From Tyzzerella sp. (GTDB taxonomy: Bacteria; Bacillota; Clostridia; Lachnospirales; Lachnospiraceae): DNA of 64,000 nt. The notes under the pieces are model-generated. The model saw only the letters and a program-made list of their open reading frames with translations, made no database searches and was not told the origin of the DNA. Position numbers and translations under genes: made by a program. Each line of letters starts with the position of its first letter. The first letter of the stretch is position 1. The stretch is taken from assembly GCA_017472665.1 (NCBI GenBank), contig JAFUOS010000003.1, positions 1 through 64,000 on the forward strand, given 5' to 3'. Positions 56,427 through 64,000 of the stretch are shown one piece after another.

Positions 56427-57596
56427 CTATTTTTCGTTTCTTAAACGAGTAATAAATCTCTCCAGACGGCCGATTGCCTCTTTCAAATCCTCAATCGAAT
56501 ATGCATAAGAAATTCGAAGGAATCCTTCTCCACAATCACCAAACGCAGTTCCTGGAACGATAGCAACCTTTTCTTCTTCCAGTAAGCGTGTCGCAAATTC
56601 TTCCGAAGTCATGCCAAATTCCTTGATGCTTGGGAATATGTAAAATGCTCCAAATGGTTCGAAGCAATCTAAGCCGATTCTCTTAAACTCATGTACTAAG
56701 AAACGTCTTCTCTGGTTATATGCCTCGCGCATTTCCTCTACTTCTGCTTCGCAGCTTCTAAGTGCTTCCACCGCTGCATACTGGCTGTTTGTAGGAGCAC
56801 ACATGATTGCATACTGATGGATTTTTACCATTTGAGAAATGATTTCTGCTGGTCCACATGCGTAGCCAAGTCTCCATCCTGTCATGGCAAATCCTTTTGA
56901 AAAACCATTGATTAAAATCGTGCGTTCCTTCATTCCTTCAAAGCTTGCGATGGAAACGTGTTCTCCTTTGTAGCTCAATTCTGAATAAATCTCATCTGAG
57001 ATCACAAATAAATCATGTTTCTTCACTACTTCTACGATTGGTTCCAAGTCTTCTTTTGTCATAATAGAGCCAGTCGGATTATTCGGGAATGGCATTACCA
57101 GAATCTTTGTTTTTGGAGTAATTGCAGCTTCTAATTCTTCTGCTGTCAGTTTAAATTCATTCTTTTCCTGAAGTGGAATCACAACCGGTACTCCGTCTGC
57201 CAAAACAGTACATGGCAGATAAGAAACGTAACTTGGCTGTGGAATCAGGACTTCATCGCCTGGGTCCAACATGGCACGAAGTGCGATATCAATACCCTCA
57301 CTTCCGCCGACTGTCACAATCACTTCATTCTGATAATTATACTGTACATTTACTTTTCTATCTAAGTATTTGCAGATTTCAATTTTTAATTCTTTCAAAC
57401 CAGCATTCGATGTGTAGAATGTCTTCCCTTTTTCCAGAGTGTAGATTCCTTCTTCACGAATACGCCATGGTGTATCAAAATCAGGTTCCCCTACTCCAAG
57501 AGAAATTGCATCTGGCATCTCGCTTACTACGTCGAAAAATTTACGAATGCCTGATGGTGCAATGCTGGTCACTTTTTGTGATAATGGATTTCTCAT
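56427..57596 (-). CDS. PLP-dependent aminotransferase (class I/II)
   Basis: 389 residues. The PLP-binding Lys lies in NGFSKGFAMTGWRLGY near residue 230, with PNNPTGSIM and SDEIYSEL before it (PLP phosphate and ring contacts) and the substrate-carboxylate Arg near the C-terminus (GFLRISYA). Family I-gamma aminotransferases such as PatA act on aromatic or branched amino acids. It overlaps the Lrp gene by one base (TAATG) and precedes trmL by 10 bp. Confidence 0.92.
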   Translation of the reverse strand: MRNPLSQKVTSIAPSGIRKFFDVVSEMPDAISLGVGEPDFDTPWRIREEGIYTLEKGKTFYTSNAGLKELKIEICKYLDRKVNVQYNYQNEVIVTVGGSEGIDIALRAMLDPGDEVLIPQPSYVSYLPCTVLADGVPVVIPLQEKNEFKLTAEELEAAITPKTKILVMPFPNNPTGSIMTKEDLEPIVEVVKKHDLFVISDEIYSELSYKGEHVSIASFEGMKERTILINGFSKGFAMTGWRLGYACGPAEIISQMVKIHQYAIMCAPTNSQYAAVEALRSCEAEVEEMREAYNQRRRFLVHEFKRIGLDCFEPFGAFYIFPSIKEFGMTSEEFATRLLEEEKVAIVPGTAFGDCGEGFLRISYAYSIEDLKEAIGRLERFITRLRNEK

Positions 57597-58078
57597 TATA
57601 ATGTCACCGGCATCCTTTCTGGTTTAGATTTCTTTACTAAGATGGTTCCATGGTCTTTGTATTTCTTTAAAATAAAGTGTGTAGCTGTGCTAAGAACAGA
57701 ATCTACCGGAGATAATTTGTCCGATACGAACTGTGACACTTCTTTCAAGGTCTTTCCTTCTAATGTGACAAGCAAATCGTAAGCTCCTGAAATCAAGTAC
57801 ACGGCGCTTACTTCTGGGTAGTTGTAAATGCGTTCTGCGATTTTGTCAAAGCCTTGATTTCTTTGAGGTGTCACACGTACTTCGATGAGTGCGGTTACGG
57901 ATTCTACGCCTGCTTTGTCCCAGTCGATTAAGGTGTGGTAGCCGCAGATAATTTTTTCTTTTTCCATTTCTGCGATTTCATTTGCGACAGTTACTTCATC
58001 TGTGCCAAGTAATACGGCAAGTTCACCTAAATCTACTTTACTTTTCTTTTCGATATACTTTAAAATTTGAGTTCTCAT
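57596..58078 (-). CDS. Lrp/AsnC-family regulator
   Basis: 160 residues: an N-terminal helix-turn-helix (VDLGELAVLLGTDEVTVANE) and a C-terminal RAM/AsnC ligand-binding domain (VTALIEVRVTPQRN, then VYLISGAYDLLVTLEG). Such proteins sense amino acids. Translationally coupled with an aminotransferase, so it most likely controls it in response to the enzyme's substrate or product. Confidence 0.92.
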   Translation of the reverse strand: MRTQILKYIEKKSKVDLGELAVLLGTDEVTVANEIAEMEKEKIICGYHTLIDWDKAGVESVTALIEVRVTPQRNQGFDKIAERIYNYPEVSAVYLISGAYDLLVTLEGKTLKEVSQFVSDKLSPVDSVLSTATHFILKKYKDHGTILVKKSKPERMPVTL

Positions 58079-58121
58079 AGGATTCTCTCCTCCCTTATAT
58101 GTTTAATGCATGATGTGTGCT

Positions 58122-59114
58122 TTACTCTGCGCTATACAACTGTAGAAGCTCGTCCGGCGCGGGTCTGTCCAAAAATCGCTTCTCTTCCCCGCCGAGAATG
58201 ACTCTCGCTGTATCCATTGTTGTTCTTCCCAAAACGGCAGCTTGAATTCCTTCTTCTTCAAATCTGGAAACTAACTCTTCGCCTCGGTCCGTGAAAATAA
58301 GTACACTTCCCGCCGAAGTAAGCTGATACGGATTCAAATGGCAGAACTCACAAACCTCCACAGTTTCCTGCTTAATCGCCATCTTTTTTAAATCCACTTC
58401 CAGTCCCACATTCGAACTTTCCGCCATCTCCCAAAGAGCTGCTAAAATACCGCCGCTCGTAATCTGGTGCATCGCTGATACCCCAAATTCTTTCGCGATA
58501 AAAAGTTCCCTTTCGGAAAATAACTGTGGTTCCAGATTCTTTATCTGATTCAAAAATGTTGGTACAAACCTTTTGGAAAGTGCTTCTTCCTTTTCACGCA
58601 TGGCACGAAATGTTCCCTCTAATCCAATCCATTTCAATAAGACAATGTCCTGGTTCGGTTTCCCCATGTTGCTTTGAAGAAGCTCTCCTTTTTTCAATAC
58701 GCCCATACCGTTCACGTAAACAACCGCTTTACTGATAACCGGGCTTACTTCTGCCTTCGCGCACAGAATCTGAACGGCGTGCGCGCTCGCCGCTCGCTCC
58801 GCATGCTCCACCATCGCCTTCAGCCGCGATTCATACGCATGCGGCGGGAGCATGACGTGTACGCTCGCGCCTACCGCTTTCGCCCCTCGCGTCGCAAGGT
58901 CATTCACAACCTGCGCCAGTGCAAACACGGCCAAATCCTTTTCATCGCCGTAGAGCACCGCACTGGACGCAATACATTGTTCATCGGCTTGCACCTCTAT
59001 CCCGTAGCACATCTCCTCTATCGAAGGCTCCACAATCGCTTCGTCCCTATGAAATTGTAGTGGTTTCAATATCGACCGTTTCAGCACGGTCTGTGATACT
59101 TTCCCTATTTTCAT
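58122..59114 (-). CDS. PurM/HypE-like (AIR synthase-related) protein
   Basis: 330 residues. The N-terminal half has the PurM fold pattern (DLAVFALAQVVNDLATRGAK, then AVGASVHVMLPP), and the C-terminal half has the TSGGILAALWEMAESSNVGL turn typical of the AIR synthase C-domain. This subgroup resembles HypE and hydrogenase-maturation factors but is common in Lachnospiraceae without hyp genes, so the substrate is unknown. In operon with the Lrp regulator and aminotransferase. Its centre (about 58750-58900) is much richer in GC than its ends. Confidence 0.7.
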   Translation of the reverse strand: MKIGKVSQTVLKRSILKPLQFHRDEAIVEPSIEEMCYGIEVQADEQCIASSAVLYGDEKDLAVFALAQVVNDLATRGAKAVGASVHVMLPPHAYESRLKAMVEHAERAASAHAVQILCAKAEVSPVISKAVVYVNGMGVLKKGELLQSNMGKPNQDIVLLKWIGLEGTFRAMREKEEALSKRFVPTFLNQIKNLEPQLFSERELFIAKEFGVSAMHQITSGGILAALWEMAESSNVGLEVDLKKMAIKQETVEVCEFCHLNPYQLTSAGSVLIFTDRGEELVSRFEEEGIQAAVLGRTTMDTARVILGGEEKRFLDRPAPDELLQLYSAE

Positions 59115-59402
59115 ATTCTCTCAATCACGCAGGTATCCCTGCTTCTCCTGCTATCGCTTTCACTACTGACCAAGTCATCAACCTTACCCCTATCATTTCT
59201 TTCTATTCTTCCAAGGGTATATACACAAAAATTAACACTTCATACCCTCAAAAGCAGTAAAATTGATGATCTTAGAGGCTGTTTTTTCGATTTTTTTCGA
59301 TATACAAAAAACTTACTCTGTAATACCCTTAATTATTCTAAAACAGCGGGTATAACAAGATAATTTTGATCCATATCGAAATTTCTCTGGTTTGAGCCCC
59401 AG

Positions 59403-59425
59403 AAAACCCAGCACTACTTGCCGGG
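59403..59425 (-). terminator. Terminator after vanW
   Basis: Minus-strand stem CCCGGC/GCTGGG (59407-59412 with 59420-59425, one G-U) followed by TTTTC, about 30 bp past the vanW stop. The rest of 59115-59455 holds no supported gene. Confidence 0.45.
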
Positions 59426-59455
59426 CTTAACCCAATGGCGTCGCTACTGCGTTGC

Positions 59456-61024
59456 CTACTGAGTCGTCCCCGCTCCAGCCTCCGCCGGCGTCTGCGCCGC
59501 CGCATCCGCCGCAGGTACGCTCGCCGCATCTATCAAGGCCTTCGCCTGCGCTATCGCTGCATTAATCGTCGCCTCATCCTGCGTCGCAATCGCATTATTC
59601 ACAATTGCCGCCGCTTCCGCATTGTCCGTGGCAGTTCCCACATTATAAACTGCTGCAGAAGCACTGTAAGTGCTATTATTTACCACCTTACGGCTCACTT
59701 CTACACCATTTTCATAAACTACTTTCCAAAGCTTCGCTTTCATTCCAGTGTAACCAGAAGAAGCCTTCTTAATGGTTCCAATCGCATCACCGGAAGCCAC
59801 AAATTTCTTGCCCGCCGGGGTTGAACTTACAACCTCGCTGACGAACTCAACCTTCCTGTCTGCCGATCTCGTGTCTTTTCCATAAATATTAAACGTAATA
59901 TATGCACCAGACACATATCCTTCAATATAAACCGGTGTGTCCTGATTATTCTTAAACTTCAAATCCTTAAAATCGCCGGCAATCGCTGCATCCATAGATG
60001 GTTCCACATAACTTACCAACATAGAATGAGCTGCTCGCTCCACGATTTCCAGTTCTGCTAAAATCACTGCATTATAAAGCGTACTCGATACCTGACAGAT
60101 ACCGCCGCCCATACTCTGCACAACTTTTCCATTTTCATAAGAGCCGGCTTCTGCATAACCATTCTCCGTCGTATACGGCTCCATCGCTGCATTTGCCGAA
60201 TATTCCTCGCCTGGCATTAGAACTTTCCCGTTAATATGCGCTGCACCAGTCTTAATGTTCTGCACTCTGCCGCCGCCAGTTCCGCAATTTGTCGTAAACG
60301 TTCCAAGTACATCCTGAATCGTCTCCAATTGCTCTCTCGTCACCTTCGGATTTTCAACTTTTGTCACAAGTGTAATGCTTCCGCCGTCTTTTTCCCATTC
60401 TTCGTTAAAATAGGTTTCAATCACTTTGGCAGACTCCTGCGCATCAATTGCAACCCCTTCTACCTCATCTGTAATAACAAATGCACCATTTTGACGCGTA
60501 ATTGTCGCATCCTTCGCTTCATTTTCCAGATGTGGAATCTTTTCCGCAATGGTCGCTGCCACGGCCTCTGCATCAATCTTATAGGTTGCATGGAATACCT
60601 TTTTCTGGTCTTCCAGATCTTTCATTTGGGAATAACGACTCCAAAGGCTGCCCTCTTTTCCATAAGAAACAGCTTTTTCCACTAATTTATCTACGCTTTT
60701 TACTCCAAATCCAAGGTCACTTAAAAGCACCTCTGCACTTGCTTCCTCTGCAGTTAAAGTAACAGCTACTGTCTGATACTCTGCAATCTTCGCTTCCACC
60801 GCCGCTTTCGCTTCATCGGCCTTCATGCCAGACACATCGACATCCTCAATATAAACATTGTCGCAAATCGTGTCCTTCGCCACTTTGTTCACACTCGACC
60901 TTAAAGCGAGATACCCGGCTAAGCCTATCACAAGAATCAAGCCAGCCACCAGACCAAACTTAATCATCAGATTCCGTTGTCTTGCTCGCTTTCTTTTGCT
61001 TATCGGCTTCCTTTTTTTCTTCAT
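59456..61024 (-). CDS. VanW-family protein with PG-binding-4 repeats
   Basis: 522 residues. A basic N-terminus and one membrane helix (about 22-44), then two peptidoglycan-binding-4-like repeats (about 55-225), the VanW domain (about 245-400, with GEEYSANAAMEPYT and SMGGGICQVSSTLYNAV), and an Ala/Thr-rich disordered tail ending AGAGTTQ. VanW proteins are envelope proteins of unknown biochemical function, named from vancomycin-resistance operons. No van resistance genes are nearby. Ribosome site AAAGGTGGGG. Confidence 0.85.
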   Translation of the reverse strand: MKKKRKPISKRKRARQRNLMIKFGLVAGLILVIGLAGYLALRSSVNKVAKDTICDNVYIEDVDVSGMKADEAKAAVEAKIAEYQTVAVTLTAEEASAEVLLSDLGFGVKSVDKLVEKAVSYGKEGSLWSRYSQMKDLEDQKKVFHATYKIDAEAVAATIAEKIPHLENEAKDATITRQNGAFVITDEVEGVAIDAQESAKVIETYFNEEWEKDGGSITLVTKVENPKVTREQLETIQDVLGTFTTNCGTGGGRVQNIKTGAAHINGKVLMPGEEYSANAAMEPYTTENGYAEAGSYENGKVVQSMGGGICQVSSTLYNAVILAELEIVERAAHSMLVSYVEPSMDAAIAGDFKDLKFKNNQDTPVYIEGYVSGAYITFNIYGKDTRSADRKVEFVSEVVSSTPAGKKFVASGDAIGTIKKASSGYTGMKAKLWKVVYENGVEVSRKVVNNSTYSASAAVYNVGTATDNAEAAAIVNNAIATQDEATINAAIAQAKALIDAASVPAADAAAQTPAEAGAGTTQ

Positions 61025-61049
61025 ACTTTCCCCACCTTTTTAATTCAGG

Positions 61050-61151
61050 TTATACTAAATATGGAATTACAGATGTTGCAACCATTGCTACAACAAGTAC
61101 AATAATCACGATTGCCATAATTCTTCTTGTTTTTTTGTTGTTAAAGTTCAT
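61050..61151 (-). CDS. 33-residue single-pass membrane protein
   Basis: Short gene of 33 residues beginning MNFNNKKTRRIMAIVIIVLV, with the hydrophobic helix continuing to the C-terminal PYLV. The pattern is basic N-terminus, one helix, no tail. It has a ribosome site (AAAGGTG, 7 nt before ATG) and ends 25 bp before vanW in the same direction, so co-translation is likely. It resembles the size class of Prli42 and DUF4044 peptides, which are small membrane proteins, but I cannot assign a family with certainty. Confidence 0.65.
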   Translation of the reverse strand: MNFNNKKTRRIMAIVIIVLVVAMVATSVIPYLV

Positions 61152-61225
61152 TTTTTTCACCTTTCTCTCTTGAATGTAAGTTTTATCTTTTCATTGTAAA
61201 CGTTTTGTATCATTTTTGCAAGATT

Positions 61226-63064
61226 CTATATCTGGAAAATTGACGCCTGATGGGTCAACTTACTGCGATTCTCATAGTCAAACAGAATTTTGATCTCCTT
61301 CTCAGAGCCATCCCCGAGCACATCATACTGAAACTTCTCTATATGTGTCATCTTGCGTAGCTGCCGCTTATCATACTGCTCATAGTTTTTCAAATACTGA
61401 TGCTGCTCAGTCTCTACCTCATAAAATTGATTCATTTCTTCCTTTGATACTTTATATTCCCCAGCAAATTCCGGACGATTCTTCACATTTTCCCGCAAAT
61501 ACAGATCAAATGTCAAAAGTTCGCGGTACAAATCCTCTTTTCCTGTCTCCAGACTCCGGATAAAATCTAACAAAATCTCGTATCTTGTAATTCGCGAATG
61601 ACTCATCAAATGCAGTTCATGTTTTTCATAATAGTTTCCAAGTGCCATGTACAGTGCAAATGCCGAATCGAATTCCTGTTCCAACTGGCGCAGCGTATAA
61701 GAAAATTGTCCACTATTGTAATAGACTTCTACCATCTCTTCCACCATTTTGAGGACCAGCACGTCCGCGTAAGATAACCAATTCGTATAGAGCACTTCAT
61801 ATGGCGGGTTACTCTTATATACAAGACCGTAATCCTGTTTCTTTTCCTCCATGTACGAGCCTTTTAGTACCTTTAGAAATCCCAACTGTAATTGTTCAGG
61901 ATGCAGCCCATATACATCATCAAATGATTTTTGGAAACTTGCAAGGTCCTCATAAGGAAGTCCTGCAATCAAATCCAGATGCTGATGCACATTTCCTCCT
62001 TGGTTGATACGGTTCACGATTCTTGCCACTTCTGGAAACTTCATGGTTCTTCGAATCTCACGAATCGTCTCTTCATTCGTAGACTGCACGCCGATTTCCA
62101 ACTGAATCAATCCCGGTCTCATTTTTCCAATGAGCTGAATCTCTTCCTCGTTTAATAAATCTGCAGCCACTTCAAAGTGAAAGTTAGTAATGCCTTTATC
62201 ATGTTCCATGAGATAGGTCCAAATCTCCATCGCATGTTTATGATTACAGTTAAATGTCCTATCTACAAATTTTACTTGGGGTACTTCTGCATCAATAAAA
62301 AATTGTAATTCCTTTTTTACCAGTTCCACATCTCGGAAACGCAGGCATTTATCTACCGAGGACAGACAGTAACTACAAGAAAATGGACATCCTCGGCTGC
62401 TCTCGTAGTAAACAATCTTGTTTTTGAAATCTGCCATGTCATGATAGACAAATGGTACGGTACTCAGGTCAATCGTCTTGCGCCATTCATTCTGGCAAAT
62501 ATTTCCATCTTTGTTTCGATATGCGATTCCTGCAATCGAAGCCAGCGCACTGTCTTGCACCGTTGAGATTGTATCGCTTTCCACTTCTTTCGATGAATCG
62601 TCATCTATCTGCGTCATTGCACTGCCGTTCGCTTGCTTCGTCAAATCGTCCTTCGGCCCTGTCAGCATTTTTTCTCCCTTATGATAATACCTAAGCAGCT
62701 CCAAGAACGTCTCCTCACCTTCACCGAACATAACCCCCGTCACTTCCGGCAAACGCTTAAGCACATCCTTGGCATCATAAGACACTTCCGGACCTCCGAC
62801 CCAGATTGGCAGACTCGGAAAAATCTTCCTAATCTCCCGAATCAATTCCTCTACCTGAGTCAGATTCCAAATATAGCAGGAAAAACACAAAACATCCGGC
62901 TTTCGCTTATATAAATCCATCAAAATGTCATCCAATTGCTGGTTAATCGTATATTCTGCAATCTCAATCTCATCCTTATATTGCTTCGCATACGCACGAA
63001 GGCTGTATACTGCCAGATTCGAATGAATGTATTTTGCGTTAATCGCGGTTAAAACAACCTTCAT
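61226..63064 (-). CDS. B12-binding/radical SAM protein (DUF4080 type)
   Basis: 612 residues from ATG 63064, preceded by AGAGAGGTG; the longer reading to 63124 has no ribosome site. N-terminal B12-binding-like domain (LTAINAKYIHSNLAVYSLRA, residues 1-140), radical SAM core with ESSRGCPFSCSYCLSSVDK near 235 (CxxxCxxC), then a DUF4080 C-terminal region. A Ser/Asp-rich linker at about 150-190 separates the first two. Members are putative methyltransferases or cofactor enzymes; the reaction is unknown. Confidence 0.88.
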   Translation of the reverse strand: MKVVLTAINAKYIHSNLAVYSLRAYAKQYKDEIEIAEYTINQQLDDILMDLYKRKPDVLCFSCYIWNLTQVEELIREIRKIFPSLPIWVGGPEVSYDAKDVLKRLPEVTGVMFGEGEETFLELLRYYHKGEKMLTGPKDDLTKQANGSAMTQIDDDSSKEVESDTISTVQDSALASIAGIAYRNKDGNICQNEWRKTIDLSTVPFVYHDMADFKNKIVYYESSRGCPFSCSYCLSSVDKCLRFRDVELVKKELQFFIDAEVPQVKFVDRTFNCNHKHAMEIWTYLMEHDKGITNFHFEVAADLLNEEEIQLIGKMRPGLIQLEIGVQSTNEETIREIRRTMKFPEVARIVNRINQGGNVHQHLDLIAGLPYEDLASFQKSFDDVYGLHPEQLQLGFLKVLKGSYMEEKKQDYGLVYKSNPPYEVLYTNWLSYADVLVLKMVEEMVEVYYNSGQFSYTLRQLEQEFDSAFALYMALGNYYEKHELHLMSHSRITRYEILLDFIRSLETGKEDLYRELLTFDLYLRENVKNRPEFAGEYKVSKEEMNQFYEVETEQHQYLKNYEQYDKRQLRKMTHIEKFQYDVLGDGSEKEIKILFDYENRSKLTHQASIFQI

Positions 63065-63128
63065 ATCGCACCTCTCTCTTTTCTGCTTTGTTTTTCTTTC
63101 AGATTTTCTTACCTGTAAATGCATTTAC

Positions 63129-63184
63129 AAAAAAGGTGCTATTGTATCATTAGTTTCTTAACTAGTAATGCAATAACACCTTTT
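63129..63184. terminator. Terminator of the SRP RNA gene
   Basis: A long stem with AAAAGGTGCTATTG on one side (about 63131-63145) and CAATAACACCTTTT on the other (about 63170-63184), an inner CATTA/TAATG helix, and T-runs on both strands. Confidence 0.7.
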
Positions 63185-63189
63185 CTTTT

Positions 63190-63455
63190 TTACGTGCGTT
63201 GCATTTCGAACTCCCTCCATGGACGTTACCTCTGCAGTTAACTCAGCCCAGGCACCCTCACGGCACCCGGAAGGTTCTACTTAGTGCTGCTTCGTTCCCG
63301 ACCTGACACGGTTCATAGATTTCCGTCGCGTGAGACCCAAACATCTACGCCACTTACAGAGGGCAGCTCCACAGACAAGAGCCCTCCATGCAACATCACC
63401 CCTACTATAGCGGATTGTAGGTACAAGGCACCGCTAACGCCCCGGCTGCACGGTT
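63190..63455 (-). ncRNA. ffs: Signal recognition particle RNA (bacterial large type)
   Basis: About 265 nt on the minus strand. The Alu-side loops are visible as GGTGCCTTGTACC and CAATCCGCTATAG, and the Ffh-binding domain IV as TGTCAGGTCGGGAACGAAGC followed by AGCACTAAG. The two ends pair (CGTGC near 63452, GCACG near 63193). The Alu domain marks the long Firmicutes form that works with Ffh and HBsu. Its own promoter lies at 63460-63489, and tadA precedes it, the same neighbourhood as in Bacillus. Ends are estimated to within about 5 nt. Confidence 0.92.
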
Positions 63456-63459
63456 ATTT

Positions 63460-63489
63460 ATTATACTATTACTTTCTTTCAAATGTCAA
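63460..63489 (-). promoter_or_regulatory. Strong promoter of the SRP RNA gene
   Basis: Minus strand TTGACA (63484-63489), 18-bp spacer, TATAAT (63460-63465), both perfect. The -35 box overlaps the stop codon region of tadA. Confidence 0.8.
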
Positions 63490-63959
63490 TGCCCTTGTTG
63501 CTTTTTCTCTCGCAATTCTTTAAAAAATTGTTTCATCATCGCACTGCATTCTTCGCCAAGCACACCAATCTCCAATTCCACCTGATGATTGAACTCCTCC
63601 ATCTGCAGCAAATTCAAAATGGAGCCGGCGCATCCTGCCTTTGGATTCATACATCCGATGACTACTTTTTTCATGCGGGACTGCACAATCGCCCCGGAAC
63701 ACATCTGACATGGTTCCAACGTCACATACATGGTGCAATCTTCCAAACGCCAGTCGTCCATTTTCTTACTTGCCTTTTTGATAGCAATCATTTCCGCGTG
63801 CGCGATTGTGTTTTTATCAATAGTTCGGCGGTTGTAGCCTCTTCCGATAATTTTGCCTTCATAGACAATGACGCAGCCTATCGGGACTTCTCCAAGAGCG
63901 TATGCTTTTTTTGCCTGCCGAATGGCTTCTTTCATATATTTTTCATCTTGACTTTTCAT
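63486..63959 (-). CDS. tadA: tRNA-specific adenosine deaminase
   Basis: 157 residues of the cytidine-deaminase fold: HAEMIAI (zinc His and proton-transfer Glu) and PCQMCSGAIVQSR (two zinc Cys), plus VPIGCVIVYEGKIIGRGYN at the start. It converts A34 to inosine in tRNA-Arg. It lies just upstream of the SRP RNA gene. Positions 63960-64000 hold only its upstream sequence. Confidence 0.95.
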   Translation of the reverse strand: MKSQDEKYMKEAIRQAKKAYALGEVPIGCVIVYEGKIIGRGYNRRTIDKNTIAHAEMIAIKKASKKMDDWRLEDCTMYVTLEPCQMCSGAIVQSRMKKVVIGCMNPKAGCAGSILNLLQMEEFNHQVELEIGVLGEECSAMMKQFFKELREKKQQGH

Positions 63960-64000
63960 TTGCTCACCTTAACAAATATCTTTTATGCACAATTTCAACC

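Noticed and set aside
59338-59529. Arg-rich 63-residue frame overlapping the vanW end
   Set aside because: It arises from the GC-rich Ala-coding tail of vanW read in another frame; no ribosome site.
59456-61024. Vancomycin-resistance operon because of vanW
   Set aside because: No vanH, vanA/B, vanX or regulatory kinase genes nearby; VanW-domain proteins are common in Clostridia without resistance.
63284-63523. 79-residue plus-strand frame near tadA
   Set aside because: It lies across the SRP RNA gene and its promoter on the opposite strand; no ribosome site.

Overview
The window looks like chromosomal DNA from an anaerobic, low-GC Gram-positive of the Clostridia, most likely Lachnospiraceae. 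The signs are a pyruvate formate-lyase (PFL) fermentation block, a large-type bacterial SRP RNA beside tadA, a class B sortase, VanW and DUF951 proteins, a GdpP-rplI-dnaB string and strong AGGAGG ribosome binding sites. The species cannot be fixed from sequence alone. Most genes lie on the minus strand. I saw no tRNA, CRISPR array or intact insertion sequence.

Layout. (1) 0.1-4.1 kb: an Rpn-type nuclease remnant, a nitroreductase/flavoprotein pair, and a PIN protein coupled to an XRE-ImmA regulator-protease. (2) 4.4-26 kb: a large glycan-use locus. Reading along the minus strand it encodes an intracellular GH43, a sugar-binding lipoprotein, two ABC permeases, a membrane-anchored 1142-residue GH43/CBM protein, a 3296-residue surface fructanase with two SGNH esterase domains, an FGGY kinase resembling sedoheptulokinase, and a GH32-like protein whose 3' end runs into the remnant of another GH32 gene. 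A divergent AraC-type regulator controls the upstream end. (3) 26.1-29.7 kb: ferredoxin, PFL activase and a PFL encoded as two proteins, with a 703-residue core carrying the Cys-Cys pair and a separate 81-residue protein carrying the glycyl radical loop. (4) 29.8-35.4 kb: an orphan sugar-binding lipoprotein, a MerR regulator, glycogen phosphorylase and a divergent LacI regulator. (5) 35.4-46.3 kb: housekeeping genes (dnaB, rplI, gdpP, galE, a nucleotidyltransferase, rpsR-ssb-rpsF, DUF951, sortase B, murA, a shikimate kinase-like gene). (6) 46.3-48.6 kb: a protein with a serine-recombinase C-terminal half and a full-length Rpn nuclease. (7) 48.6-55.9 kb: a complete atp operon whose c subunit has the Na+-binding residues. 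(8) 55.9-64 kb: trmL, an aminotransferase, an Lrp regulator, a PurM/HypE-like protein, vanW with a tiny membrane protein, a B12/radical SAM protein, SRP RNA and tadA.

How the parts may work together. The glycan locus reads as one catabolic unit: surface enzymes remove acyl groups, fructosyl and arabinosyl or xylosyl residues; the lipoprotein and permeases import the products (the ATPase is not encoded here, so a shared MsmX-type ATPase is presumably used); the cytoplasmic GH43 and the FGGY kinase process them. The PFL block then ferments pyruvate to formate and acetyl-CoA. The strongest items for follow-up are the fused esterase/fructanase with its 1.8-kb internal duplication, the split PFL, the sedoheptulokinase-like kinase in a fructan locus, the recombinase-derived protein, and a terminator-like element used twice at convergent gene pairs.
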